Assembly: GCA_902783925.1 (NCBI GenBank)
Contig: CACZSV010000156.1
Span: 1-10,489 of the forward strand
Origin: an uncultured Coriobacteriaceae bacterium
GTDB lineage: Bacteria > Actinomycetota > Coriobacteriia > Coriobacteriales > QAMH01
Length of the DNA stretch: 10,489 nt
Direction: 5' to 3'
The notes beneath the pieces are model-generated. The model ran no database searches and was not told the DNA's origin. It saw only the letters and a list, made by a program, of their open reading frames with translations. This document shows, piece by piece, positions 1-6,696 of this stretch. The translations under genes and the position numbers were made by a program. Numbering within the stretch: position 1 is the first letter of the stretch; each line of letters begins with the position of its first letter.

Positions 1-670
1 CGCCGCGACTCAGTGCTTCTGCCGCAAGCGCATATCCGGAAAGCCCGCTCGAACCGTTGGTGATATAGCGTACGGGATCGAGCGGCTCTTGCGTGGGACC
101 TGCGGTGATGAGCACGCGCGTGCCGGCCATGTCACGCGAACGGGAAAGCACGTCAAGCGTCTGCTCGACAATAACCGAAGGTTCTTCGAGGCGGCCCTCC
201 CCTTCTTCTCCGCATGCGAGATATCCGCTCGAGGGGCTCACAATGGAAACCCCGCGCGACTCGAGCGTCCTGATGTTTTGCTGCGTTGCGGCATCCGCCC
301 ACATCGCCGCATTCATCGCAGGAGCTATGATAAGCGGCTTTTCTGTCGCGAGCGCGGTCGTCGTCAGAAGATCATCTGCAACGCCCTGAGCGATTTTTGC
401 CACGACGTTTGCCGTCGCAGGTACGATGAGAAAGACGTCAGGTTCTTTGGCAAGGGAGATGTGATGGATGGGATCGCTCGGGTTATCAAAAAGCCCAACT
501 GCGACCTCATGGCCGGTCAGCGCACGGAAGGTCGTGGCTCCGACGAACTCGCGTGCGTGCTCGGTCATGACGACCTTCACGTCGTGCCCCGCTTTCTGCA
601 AACCGCGCACGACCTCACATGATTTGTAAGCGGCGATGCATCCCGTAACACCGAGTAAGACCAAGCTCAT
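1..670 (-). CDS. coaBC: CoaBC, N-terminal 223 residues (cut by window edge)
   Basis: Bifunctional phosphopantothenoylcysteine decarboxylase/synthetase, which makes 4'-phosphopantetheine for coenzyme A in the cytoplasm. The flavin-dependent CoaC domain (about residues 1-175) is intact: GVTGCIAAYK at 7-16, active-site His in HHISL (69-73), PATANVVAKIAQG-ADDL (84-101), the PAMN motif with Asn120 followed by AAMW, and the substrate-flap LACG with Cys153. The CoaB domain begins near 183 with TAGPTQEPLDPVRYITN (189-205). The next stretch reads NGSSGLSGY (205-213), where the family normally has N-x-SSGKMG, so the usual Lys and Met are replaced. The ATG start at 668-670 follows a G-rich Shine-Dalgarno sequence (673-680) lying in the 9-nt gap after the zinc-ribbon gene, so it is probably the last or a late gene of that operon. 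The family is about 400 residues, so roughly the second half is missing. Identity is very secure. Confidence 0.95.
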   Translation of the reverse strand, partial: MSLVLLGVTGCIAAYKSCEVVRGLQKAGHDVKVVMTEHAREFVGATTFRALTGHEVAVGLFDNPSDPIHHISLAKEPDVFLIVPATANVVAKIAQGVADDLLTTTALATEKPLIIAPAMNAAMWADAATQQNIRTLESRGVSIVSPSSGYLACGEEGEGRLEEPSVIVEQTLDVLSRSRDMAGTRVLITAGPTQEPLDPVRYITNGSSGLSGYALAAEALSRG

Positions 671-679
671 GGCTCCCCC

Positions 680-1393
680 CTAATCTTCCTCGCGCACAAC
701 CATGAGCCTGTGACAGTTGGGACATTCGCTGAGTGCAGGCCCCTTGAGAAGCTTGTTGAGCTCGCCTGTGAGAATCTCCGAGCGGCAAATTGAGCAATGT
801 TCGCCTTCGAGACGCGAAAGGCCGATGCCGTTTTTCTCCTCACGAAGCGCTTCGTATTTGGCAGCGATGTCAGGATCGATTTGCGCGATAAGCGCCTCGC
901 GTTCTGCTTCGAGGCTTGCGATGCGATCGCGAATCGCGCCGCCTTTTTCCTTGAAATGCTCCGTATGATGCTGCTCGCTATGGTTCACGCGTTCGAGCAT
1001 CTCGGCGACCTGATCTGCAAGGTTGTCGACCTTGATCTGGCGTTCGAGCAGCTCGTCGAGCTCCTTGGCGATATCGGCCTGTCGTTTGACCTGGCCATCC
1101 ATATCGCGCGTGACAGAGGTGGTTACGCGGTAATCGGAACTCGAATCGAGCTTCGCCTGCAAATCGCCGATCTTCTTAATGACCTTTTCTTCCTCTTTCT
1201 GGAGCTTAGAGATCTTCGTCTCTACCTCATCGGACATCTCGATGACCTGATCCTGCTTGCCCTTAATCTCTTTACGCTTTGCGCGACACTCCATAATTGC
1301 CTTCACTTCGGGAAGCCCGTCGAGCTCCTTCTTCGAGCGCATGATTTGCGTGTCGCATTCCTGAAGATTGAGCAGCGCCTGAATACCGGACAT
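680..1393 (-). CDS. Coiled-coil protein with C4-type zinc ribbon (COG1579-like)
   Basis: A 237-residue protein of the COG1579 / zf-RING_7 type, usually described as a possible nucleic-acid-binding protein. Its cellular role is not established. Residues from about 10 to 190 are highly charged and rich in Glu, Lys, Gln and Asp with few Pro, as expected of a long antiparallel coiled coil. The C-terminus has a four-cysteine zinc site: CSIC (Cys200, Cys203) and CPNC (Cys224, Cys227), ending in HRLMVVREED. Length and layout are typical of the family. The start has a good Shine-Dalgarno AGGAG (1400-1404, 6 nt before the ATG) that overlaps the stop codon of the upstream Nif3-like gene, so translation of the two is probably linked. 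No membrane segment or signal peptide is visible. Pairing with a Nif3-family gene is a recurrent arrangement in Gram-positive bacteria and suggests a shared, still unclear, function. Confidence 0.9.
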   Translation of the reverse strand: MSGIQALLNLQECDTQIMRSKKELDGLPEVKAIMECRAKRKEIKGKQDQVIEMSDEVETKISKLQKEEEKVIKKIGDLQAKLDSSSDYRVTTSVTRDMDGQVKRQADIAKELDELLERQIKVDNLADQVAEMLERVNHSEQHHTEHFKEKGGAIRDRIASLEAEREALIAQIDPDIAAKYEALREEKNGIGLSRLEGEHCSICRSEILTGELNKLLKGPALSECPNCHRLMVVREED

Positions 1394-1402
1394 GTGATTC
1401 TC

Positions 1403-2236
1403 CTATTCTGCAGGCCACCAATTGGCATCCGAGCAATGTAATCTGACGATCTTCGCCTCATCGAGCTCCGCATGCACGAGCGCATCATAGAGCACGTCGA
1501 CGATGGGGAGCTCGGACAGATCATGCCCGAGCTCGATTATCGAGAGATACGGCTGGGCGTCGAGGCAAAGATGGTACCCGGTCTCTCCCACGATGACACA
1601 CTCGATACCGGCGCGCATGCACTTCTCGTAGAGATCCGCATCGCGCCACGACCCATTGAGATACGCAATGTGCTGAATCCTGCGCTTCGCGTCTCCCCAT
1701 ACACGGGGGCTTCCGCCGAAGACACGCTTGCACTTACTCGCAAGAGCGCCGAGTTCAATAGGACCTGCGTCCCCGCACTCGAGCAATGCGCCAAAACCGG
1801 TATCGAGCAATTCGCGTGTTTTGTCGAGCACGGATTCGCAATTGCCAACGCAGTTGATCTCGAGCATCTGCGCGAATTTCTCACGCGTCGCGATGGCACG
1901 GTCCGCGTTGGTATGCATGTTGATGAGATTCACACCGCGCGAAGCAGCCTCGTAGATGACGCGACCCGGAGCTGGTGCGAAGGTCTGCGCTACGGGTCCG
2001 AATTCCAAGGGAGCATCTGCAATAAAGGGAGGATGATGCGTGACGAGCACGTTACATCCAGAAACATGAGCGGCGATAACGGCCTCGACGCTCATATCGA
2101 GATTGAGTGCCACCTTGCCAAGGGGCGCCATGCGGTCACCCACAGCGAGACCGACATTATCCCAGCTTTCCGCATCCTGCTTGGGAAACGCCCTGAATAG
2201 GGCTTTCTCAAGGTCGTCCACAGTCTCCGGTGCCAT
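1403..2236 (-). CDS. Nif3-like dinuclear metal-centre protein (GTP cyclohydrolase I type 2 family)
   Basis: A 277-residue member of the Nif3/YbgI/YqfO family, which forms toroidal hexamers with a two-metal site. The physiological reaction is uncertain; some members are labelled GTP cyclohydrolase 1 type 2. Visible family signatures are ESWDNVGLAVGD (23-34), LVTHHPPFI with metal-ligand His67/His68 (64-72), NMHTNADRA with His108 and Asp112 (106-114), and the C-terminal GHDLSE with His238 and Glu242. The protein lacks the extra central domain that lengthens some homologues to about 370 residues. An upstream extension of the frame to 2320 is open, but the ATG at 2234-2236 is preferred: AAAGGA lies 5 nt ahead, family homology begins at once, and the extension runs back across the stop of the preceding gene. 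It is the first gene of a probable nif3-zinc-ribbon-coaBC operon, with a 9-nt gap to the next gene. Confidence 0.92.
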   Translation of the reverse strand: MAPETVDDLEKALFRAFPKQDAESWDNVGLAVGDRMAPLGKVALNLDMSVEAVIAAHVSGCNVLVTHHPPFIADAPLEFGPVAQTFAPAPGRVIYEAASRGVNLINMHTNADRAIATREKFAQMLEINCVGNCESVLDKTRELLDTGFGALLECGDAGPIELGALASKCKRVFGGSPRVWGDAKRRIQHIAYLNGSWRDADLYEKCMRAGIECVIVGETGYHLCLDAQPYLSIIELGHDLSELPIVDVLYDALVHAELDEAKIVRLHCSDANWWPAE

Positions 2237-2241
2237 ACGCG

Positions 2242-2247
2242 TCCTTT
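2242..2247 (-). promoter_or_regulatory. Shine-Dalgarno of the Nif3-like gene (decides its start)
   Basis: Reads AAAGGA on the minus strand, 5 nt before the ATG at 2236. It selects this codon over the more upstream candidate starts in the same open frame. Confidence 0.75.
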
Positions 2248-2263
2248 CGTTTATGTGCGTGGC

Positions 2264-2275
2264 ATTATGGTAGCA
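2264..2275 (-). promoter_or_regulatory. Putative extended -10 promoter for nif3-zinc ribbon-coaBC
   Basis: In the 80-nt gap after the PHP gene the minus strand reads TGCTACCATAAT. TGCTACCAT fits the extended -10 pattern TGNTANNAT, and the overlapping CATAAT is also one mismatch from TATAAT. No convincing -35 hexamer is present at 16-18 nt, which is acceptable for an extended -10 promoter. Transcription would start near 2260, giving a leader of about 25 nt before the Nif3-like start. No obvious intrinsic terminator for the upstream PHP gene was found in this gap, so read-through is also possible. Confidence 0.4.
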
Positions 2276-2316
2276 AATCAGTTTAAAGCGCGCCGCCGCA
2301 CAGACAACGCCTCTCC

Positions 2317-3129
2317 TCACAATGCGATATACCGGCGATCCCCATCGGCTCTCGCAACAGCCACTTTCGTATATCCCGCTTCGCGCATAAGCGCATATGC
2401 CTTCTCGATTGCAAAGCCAAGATCCTGCGGACTATGCGCATCGCTGCCAACCGTGCAGTCGACACCAGCGCAGCAAAACTCGCGAAGCAACTCGACGCCT
2501 GGATAGGCCTCGCCCGCTATCTTTCTCAATCCCGCGGTATTGACTTCGACCATGCGTCCGCTCCGTGCAGTTGCATGCGCCATCTCAAGATAATAGTCGT
2601 GCGCATCGAAACTCGGCCACCAGCCATATTTTTTGGGAAGATCGGGATGTGCAAAGCAGGTAATGGGGCCAGCCGCGCTTACCATGTCGAGCCAGGTTTC
2701 GAAATATCGCCTCCATACGCCATCATGGCCATAGTCGTCCCACACACTCAGATCGCGGGAATCGTCTATGGGACGCCTGTCGAGAAAGTGGACGGAACCG
2801 AGCACGTATTCGAAGGGAGCGCAGAGCTGCTCGAGCTCGCGGGCTCGGTCGTCCAGCCAATCGGCCTCGATACCAATGACAAGCTCCAGCGGGCTTTTCC
2901 TCTCGTGCAGCTCTTCGCGAAGCTGACGCAGTTCGGCAAGGTAGTTTTGCATGGTCGGCATGGACATCGAAGTCTCGAACAATGGATCCATGCCATCAGG
3001 CAAGACAAGGTGCTCGGTTTGGGCCAAGGTACTCAGCCCAATCTCCTCAGCTCGCTGCACGATCTGAGCGATGCTTCCCTCGCCATGGCCGGAATACGCG
3101 GAATGCGTATGCATGTCGATAATCTGCAT
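2317..3129 (-). CDS. PHP-domain phosphatase, histidinol-phosphatase (HisJ/HisK) type
   Basis: A 270-residue PHP-superfamily phosphoesterase, most like the HisJ/HisK histidinol-phosphatases that release histidinol from its phosphate in histidine synthesis. The trinuclear-metal ligands are in place: HTHSAYSGHG (His7, His9, His15), TEH (His40), GIEADWL (Glu88), GSVHFL (His114), FAHPDL (His161) and GSDAH (Asp230, His232). The segment EVNTAGLRK....YPG (195-211) matches the conserved region near the active site of HisJ proteins. Length is as expected. The ATG directly follows the stop codon of the cysteine desulfurase gene (TAG|ATG, no spacer), with GGAGG 11 nt upstream inside that gene, so translation is probably coupled. 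No other his gene is nearby. PHP phosphatases also act on other small phosphate esters, so the superfamily is certain but the substrate is inferred. Confidence 0.88.
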   Translation of the reverse strand: MQIIDMHTHSAYSGHGEGSIAQIVQRAEEIGLSTLAQTEHLVLPDGMDPLFETSMSMPTMQNYLAELRQLREELHERKSPLELVIGIEADWLDDRARELEQLCAPFEYVLGSVHFLDRRPIDDSRDLSVWDDYGHDGVWRRYFETWLDMVSAAGPITCFAHPDLPKKYGWWPSFDAHDYYLEMAHATARSGRMVEVNTAGLRKIAGEAYPGVELLREFCCAGVDCTVGSDAHSPQDLGFAIEKAYALMREAGYTKVAVARADGDRRYIAL

Positions 3130-4293
3130 CTAGCGAAGCACCTCCGGCAACACATCGATAAAGCTCTCGATATCGGCTGCAGCTGTATCGCGGCCAAATG
3201 AAAGCCGCAGGCTTCCGAACGCCTTTGCCTTGGGAACGCCTATCGCGGTAAGCACATGGCTCGGGTCGAGCGAACCCGAAGAACAGGCGGAGCCAGACGA
3301 AACCGCAAAGCCAGCGTTATCGAGACGCAAGACGAGCGTCTCACCCTCGAGCCCATCGCAGAGAAGCGACACGATATGGGGCACGCACACGGCATCTGCC
3401 GCAAGCGTTGGCTTAAGCGCGTACCCAGCATTCATGCATTCGATGCCATCAAGCAGCATGCTACGTAAGCCCGCCGCATGTTCCCACGCTTGCTCGCGCT
3501 CCGAAACCGCAAACTCAATCGCCTGGGCAAACGCGAGCGCGCCCATGACGTTCGAAGTGCCGCTGCGAAGCCCCGCCTCCTGGCCACCGCCATGGATAAG
3601 GGCCGGCATGCGTATGCCGCGCCGCACATAGAGCGCACCGCAACCTTTGAGAGCGCCGATTTTATGAGCGGAAAACGAGCAAGCGTCCACACCGCTTCGG
3701 TCAAGCTCGATGGACGTTTTGCCAAGCGCCTGGACGGCATCGCAAAAGAATAGCGCCTTGTGATCATGGGCACATTGCGCAAGTTCGCGCACGGGCTGAA
3801 TGGTCCCGAGCTCGTTATTGACCGCCTGGACGGCAACAAGGCATGTCGCATCGCCAGCAGATTCGAGCCTTGCCAGCGTATCCTCGAGCGCAGCAGCTGT
3901 AATGATGCCTTGGGAATCTGGATTCACGTGCGTGATTCTAAATTCGCTTCCTTTCAGCGAATCAGCAGCTTTGAGCACGGCATCATGCTCTATCGCAGAA
4001 ACAACAACATGGGTTTTGCCTGCGCCAGAAACCTGCCTCGCCAAGCCCTTTATCGCCATATTGTCAGATTCTGTGCCGCCGGATGTGAACGTGATCTCGT
4101 TGGGCGCATGCGCTCCAAGGGCCACAGCGATACGCTTTCGTGCATCCCTGAGCTGAGACGCTGCTTCTTTTCCTTCGGTGTACAGCGAATTCGCATTTGC
4201 CCACGACGCGTTTTTCAGCACATCGAAAAGCCGCTCGTCGAACGGGGCGGTCGCCGCATAGTCAAGATAGACGCGCCTGCTAGTCTGCGGCAT
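3130..4293 (-). CDS. Cysteine desulfurase, NifS/IscS type
   Basis: A 387-residue PLP-dependent class V aminotransferase-fold enzyme that converts cysteine to alanine and holds the sulfur as a persulfide for Fe-S cluster assembly or tRNA thiolation. Signatures in order: YLDYAATAP (9-17), TSGGTESDNMA (70-80), His103 in AIEHDAVL stacking on PLP, VNNELGTIQP (158-167), DAVQ (Asp185, Gln188), SAHKIGALKGCGALYVR with PLP-binding Lys211, GGGQEAGLRSGTSN, and the catalytic-loop Cys337 in SSGSACSSGSLDPSHVL. The long cysteine loop fits the group I (NifS/IscS) class rather than SufS. The start overlaps the end of rpe by 14 nt; AAAGG lies 8 nt before the ATG. Neither a scaffold gene (iscU/sufU) nor a tRNA thiolase (mnmA, thiI) is present, so the sulfur acceptor cannot be read from context. 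Only the neighbouring PHP gene is certainly co-expressed. Confidence 0.95.
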   Translation of the reverse strand: MPQTSRRVYLDYAATAPFDERLFDVLKNASWANANSLYTEGKEAASQLRDARKRIAVALGAHAPNEITFTSGGTESDNMAIKGLARQVSGAGKTHVVVSAIEHDAVLKAADSLKGSEFRITHVNPDSQGIITAAALEDTLARLESAGDATCLVAVQAVNNELGTIQPVRELAQCAHDHKALFFCDAVQALGKTSIELDRSGVDACSFSAHKIGALKGCGALYVRRGIRMPALIHGGGQEAGLRSGTSNVMGALAFAQAIEFAVSEREQAWEHAAGLRSMLLDGIECMNAGYALKPTLAADAVCVPHIVSLLCDGLEGETLVLRLDNAGFAVSSGSACSSGSLDPSHVLTAIGVPKAKAFGSLRLSFGRDTAAADIESFIDVLPEVLR

Positions 4294-4942
4294 CGCGAAT
4301 GCCTTTCAGCGCAGCCGCCGGATCGTCCGCATTGAATATGGCGCTTCCTGCGACAAGCACATCCGCACCGGCACCGACGCACAAGCGAGCCGTCTGCGCA
4401 TTGATGCCGCCATCGACTTCTATACGCGGGGAAACATTGGCTTTCTTGCACATAGCAACTATTGCTTCGATTTTCGCAGGCGTTTCCTCGATAAAGGACT
4501 GTCCGCCAAATCCGGGATGCACGCTCATAACCAAAATCATATCTACAAGCGCGAGGCATTCCTCGAGCGCCTCGACCTCTGTCTCGGGATTGAGCGAGAT
4601 CCCCGCTTCAGCATCGGCATCGTGAATTGTCTGGATTATCGCCGCGGCATCCTTGCACGCCTCGATGTGCACGGTGACGGAATCCGCCCCCGCTTCGAGA
4701 TACCATGGAACCTGAACTTCCGGGTTATCGATCATCAGGTGCACGTCGAGCGGAACATCGGTGACACGCTTGAGCGCTTTGACATGATTGGGGCCGATGG
4801 TGAGGTTCGGGACGAAATGCCCGTCCATGACATCGACGTGAATCCAATCGGCACCCGCATCGGCAACCATCTGTACATCGCGCCCAAGATTGGCAAAATC
4901 CGCGCTGAGAATCGATGGCGCGACCTGGATATCAGAAAACAT
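4280..4942 (-). CDS. rpe: Ribulose-phosphate 3-epimerase
   Basis: Interconverts D-ribulose 5-phosphate and D-xylulose 5-phosphate in the pentose phosphate pathway. It is a 220-residue single-domain TIM barrel of the usual family length. The four metal ligands and flanking motifs are visible: HVDVMDGHFVPN (His35, Asp37; 35-46), DVHLMI (His68), MSVHPGFGGQSF (139-150) and EVDGGIN (Asp177; 175-181). A GTG seven codons upstream (4963) keeps the frame open, but the ATG at 4940-4942 is preferred: it follows AAAGGGGAGG, which would lie inside the coding region if the GTG were used, and it gives the standard N-terminus ahead of VAPSILSADF. The 92-nt gap upstream, with a candidate promoter, makes this the likely first gene of a three-gene unit with the cysteine desulfurase and PHP phosphatase. 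Confidence 0.96.
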   Translation of the reverse strand: MFSDIQVAPSILSADFANLGRDVQMVADAGADWIHVDVMDGHFVPNLTIGPNHVKALKRVTDVPLDVHLMIDNPEVQVPWYLEAGADSVTVHIEACKDAAAIIQTIHDADAEAGISLNPETEVEALEECLALVDMILVMSVHPGFGGQSFIEETPAKIEAIVAMCKKANVSPRIEVDGGINAQTARLCVGAGADVLVAGSAIFNADDPAAALKGIRDAAD

Positions 4943-4944
4943 GT

Positions 4945-4954
4945 CCTCCCCTTT
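4945..4954 (-). promoter_or_regulatory. Shine-Dalgarno of rpe (decides its start)
   Basis: The minus strand reads AAAGGGGAGG, ending 2 nt before the ATG at 4942. The AAGG part (4950-4953) sits 7 nt from it. This supports ATG 4942 over GTG 4963, which would place the ribosome-binding purines inside the gene. Confidence 0.65.
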
Positions 4955-4975
4955 CGCACGCACGCGTCATCTGGA

Positions 4976-5003
4976 AATCCAATAGGCAACCCCTTCTTGG
5001 ATT
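4976..5003 (-). repeat. Short perfect inverted repeat in the rpe leader
   Basis: AATCCAA (4976-4982) and TTGGATT (4997-5003) are exact reverse complements separated by 14 nt. They lie between the candidate -10 element and the rpe ribosome-binding site. This could be an operator or a weak RNA stem. No T-run follows on the minus strand, so it is not a standard terminator. A repeat of this size can also occur by chance. Confidence 0.3.
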
Positions 5004-5022
5004 AGCCATGACGACACAGATA

Positions 5023-5031
5023 ATTCTACCA
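5023..5031 (-). promoter_or_regulatory. Putative extended -10 promoter for rpe-cysteine desulfurase-PHP
   Basis: The minus strand reads TGGTAGAAT, matching the extended -10 pattern TGNTANNAT, with TAGAAT one mismatch from TATAAT. It begins 3 nt after the gpsA stop codon. No good -35 hexamer is found 17 nt upstream, inside the end of gpsA. Transcription from here would give a leader of about 70-75 nt containing the inverted repeat at 4976-5003. Confidence 0.4.
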
Positions 5032-5034
5032 GTT

Positions 5035-6030
5035 CTATTCGACCTCAGATTTGCTTGGTCGGTCGAAGAACTCCTCAGTGATGACATGCGGGTCGAGCCC
5101 TTCCCAGAGCACGCGGCGCACCGCCTGCGCAATGGGCATCTCGACATCAAAGCGCTCCGCAAGCTCGGTGACGGTTCTGCAGGCAACAGCGCCTTCTGCG
5201 ACCATATGCGTCTTCGCCTCGAATTCCTCAAGCGTTCCGCCCTCCACAAGCAGCTCGCCGAGCGCGCGGTTGCGCGAATGCTGCGAAGAGCACGTGGCGA
5301 TGAGGTCGCCTACGCCGGCAAGTCCAAGGCAGGTGCGCCCATCACCTCCGAGGGCGATGACAAGGCGTGTGACCTCCGCAAGACCGCGCGTCATGAGCGA
5401 TGCGGACGCGTTGTCTCCAAGCTTCATGGCGCAGCACATGCCGTTGGCGATGGCGATGATATTCTTGGAAGCCGCGCACAGTTCGACTCCGTACACATCG
5501 GACGACGTGTAAACGCGAAACGAGTGCGTCCCGAACAGCTCTTGAAAGTACTTTGCGCATTGCTCGTTTGCCGAAGCGACAACCGTTGCAGCCGGAAGAC
5601 CGCGCGATACCTCTTCGGCATGATTCGGGCCAGACAGGCACGCAAGCCTGTCATCGTTCCCGAGCACATCCTCGAGGACTTCCACCATGGTGTAGCCGCT
5701 CTTGGCTTCTATGCCCTTTGACAAGACGATGACGGGAAGGCTCGCGCGGACATAGCCAGCCAGCTGCTGCGCGACATCACGGAGATACGAAGATGGGCAT
5801 ACCATGACAAGGCAATCCGCGTCATGCAAAGCCTCTTCGAATGATGTCGTCGCCACGACGCCATCGAGGTTAACATCGGGCAGATAACGCTCGTTGCGAT
5901 GCTGCGTATTGATGGCGCGGGCGGTTTTCTCGCTATGCGCCCACATCGTAACCGAACAGCCTTTGCCGGCAAGCAGATGTGCAATCGCCGTTCCCCAGGA
6001 TCCTGAACCAACAAGCGCAACGTTCGCCAT
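5035..6030 (-). CDS. gpsA: NAD(P)-dependent glycerol-3-phosphate dehydrogenase
   Basis: Reduces dihydroxyacetone phosphate to sn-glycerol 3-phosphate, the backbone for phospholipids, in the cytoplasm. It is 331 residues, the normal length. The Rossmann motif GSGSWGTA is at 8-15, LSKGIE with Lys105 at 103-108, LSGPNHAEEV at 132-141, the catalytic Lys189 in CAASKNIIAIANG (185-197), TRGLAEVTRL at 214-223, and GLAGVGDLIATC....SRNRALG with Asp242 (236-258). The usual GPSFAxE is GPNHAEE here, a mild variation. The start codon overlaps the plsY stop by one base (TAATG), so the two are probably coupled. GGAAGGG about 11 nt upstream is the likely ribosome-binding site. Its product is the substrate of PlsY, the upstream neighbour, so the pair supplies and consumes glycerol 3-phosphate. 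Confidence 0.97.
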   Translation of the reverse strand: MANVALVGSGSWGTAIAHLLAGKGCSVTMWAHSEKTARAINTQHRNERYLPDVNLDGVVATTSFEEALHDADCLVMVCPSSYLRDVAQQLAGYVRASLPVIVLSKGIEAKSGYTMVEVLEDVLGNDDRLACLSGPNHAEEVSRGLPAATVVASANEQCAKYFQELFGTHSFRVYTSSDVYGVELCAASKNIIAIANGMCCAMKLGDNASASLMTRGLAEVTRLVIALGGDGRTCLGLAGVGDLIATCSSQHSRNRALGELLVEGGTLEEFEAKTHMVAEGAVACRTVTELAERFDVEMPIAQAVRRVLWEGLDPHVITEEFFDRPSKSEVE

Positions 6031-6695
6031 TATCGATGTGACCCTTCCGCTTCGTCGTCTTTTTTATCGCTAAAGCTGAATTTGGGTTCTGTGCCGTTGA
6101 TCATGCGCTTGATATTGCCGCGATGCGCGAACGTGACACCAACGGCGACAACAAAGCTCACGACGAGCAGGGGCACGTTCAACCCGCAGAATACATACGA
6201 GAAAATGGGAAAGCTGAGAGCCGCGCAAATCGACCCGGCGGAAATGCGCTTTGAGAGAAACGCGACTACGATGAAAGTCGCCAACATGCACAACACCACA
6301 AGCGGGTACCCGACGAAAATGGAACCAAGGCCCGTGGAAATGCCCTTGCCGCCACGAAACCCGAGCCAAGGGCAGAAGACATGCCCAAAAATCGAGCACA
6401 CGATACCGAGCACGAGAAGCACATCAAATTGCCACCCAAATTCGAAGACGACGAACGTTGCGATAAACCGGGCGATGCCAACCGCGAGCGCACCCTTGCC
6501 CACATCGCCGACAAAGGTTCCGATACACGCCTTCCATCCGAACAGGCGCTTCATATTCGTGGCGCCAATGGAACCTGAACCGCCTTCGCGGGGGTCTTTT
6601 CCGTATCCAAGCTTTCCAATGATCAGGCCAAACGGGATGCTTCCCAGCAAGAACGCCTCGATAATGACGAGAATGCAGGCAATAGGAAACGACAT
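6030..6695 (-). CDS. plsY: Glycerol-3-phosphate acyltransferase PlsY
   Basis: Integral membrane acyltransferase that transfers the acyl group of acyl-phosphate to glycerol 3-phosphate to form lysophosphatidic acid, the first committed step of phospholipid synthesis in bacteria using the PlsX/PlsY route. It is 221 residues with several hydrophobic segments (about 5-27, 57-80, 90-110, 125-147, 152-190). Family motifs: GSIPFGLIIGK (18-28), GSGSIGATNMKR (39-50, with Ser in place of the commoner Asn), GHVFCPWLGFRGGKGISTGLG split around the phosphate-binding GGKG (115-118), and HRGNIKRMINGTEPK with the conserved His191, Asn194 and Glu203. The last ~15 residues are a charged cytoplasmic tail. It starts 1 nt after the der stop and overlaps gpsA by 1 nt, so the three genes are very likely one transcript. 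Confidence 0.96.
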   Translation of the reverse strand: MSFPIACILVIIEAFLLGSIPFGLIIGKLGYGKDPREGGSGSIGATNMKRLFGWKACIGTFVGDVGKGALAVGIARFIATFVVFEFGWQFDVLLVLGIVCSIFGHVFCPWLGFRGGKGISTGLGSIFVGYPLVVLCMLATFIVVAFLSKRISAGSICAALSFPIFSYVFCGLNVPLLVVSFVVAVGVTFAHRGNIKRMINGTEPKFSFSDKKDDEAEGSHR

Positions 6696-6696
6696 G

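Noticed and set aside
39..48. Non-Asn residue in PlsY motif and altered CoaB motif considered as evidence of decaying genes
   Set aside because: PlsY Ser42 is a variation also known in intact homologues, and both frames are uninterrupted with normal codon use, so there is no sign of pseudogenes.
797..1441. Plus-strand open frame of 214 codons opposite the zinc-ribbon gene
   Set aside because: The hydrophobic, Leu-rich product is the mirror of a charged coiled coil on the other strand. No ribosome-binding site or motif supports it.
2237..2316. GC-rich stretch after the PHP gene considered as a terminator
   Set aside because: No stem with a reasonable loop and no following T-run could be drawn on the minus strand.
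4943..4963. Upstream GTG start for rpe (227 residues)
   Set aside because: It would place the strong AAAGGGGAGG ribosome-binding sequence inside the gene, and it adds residues not typical of the family.
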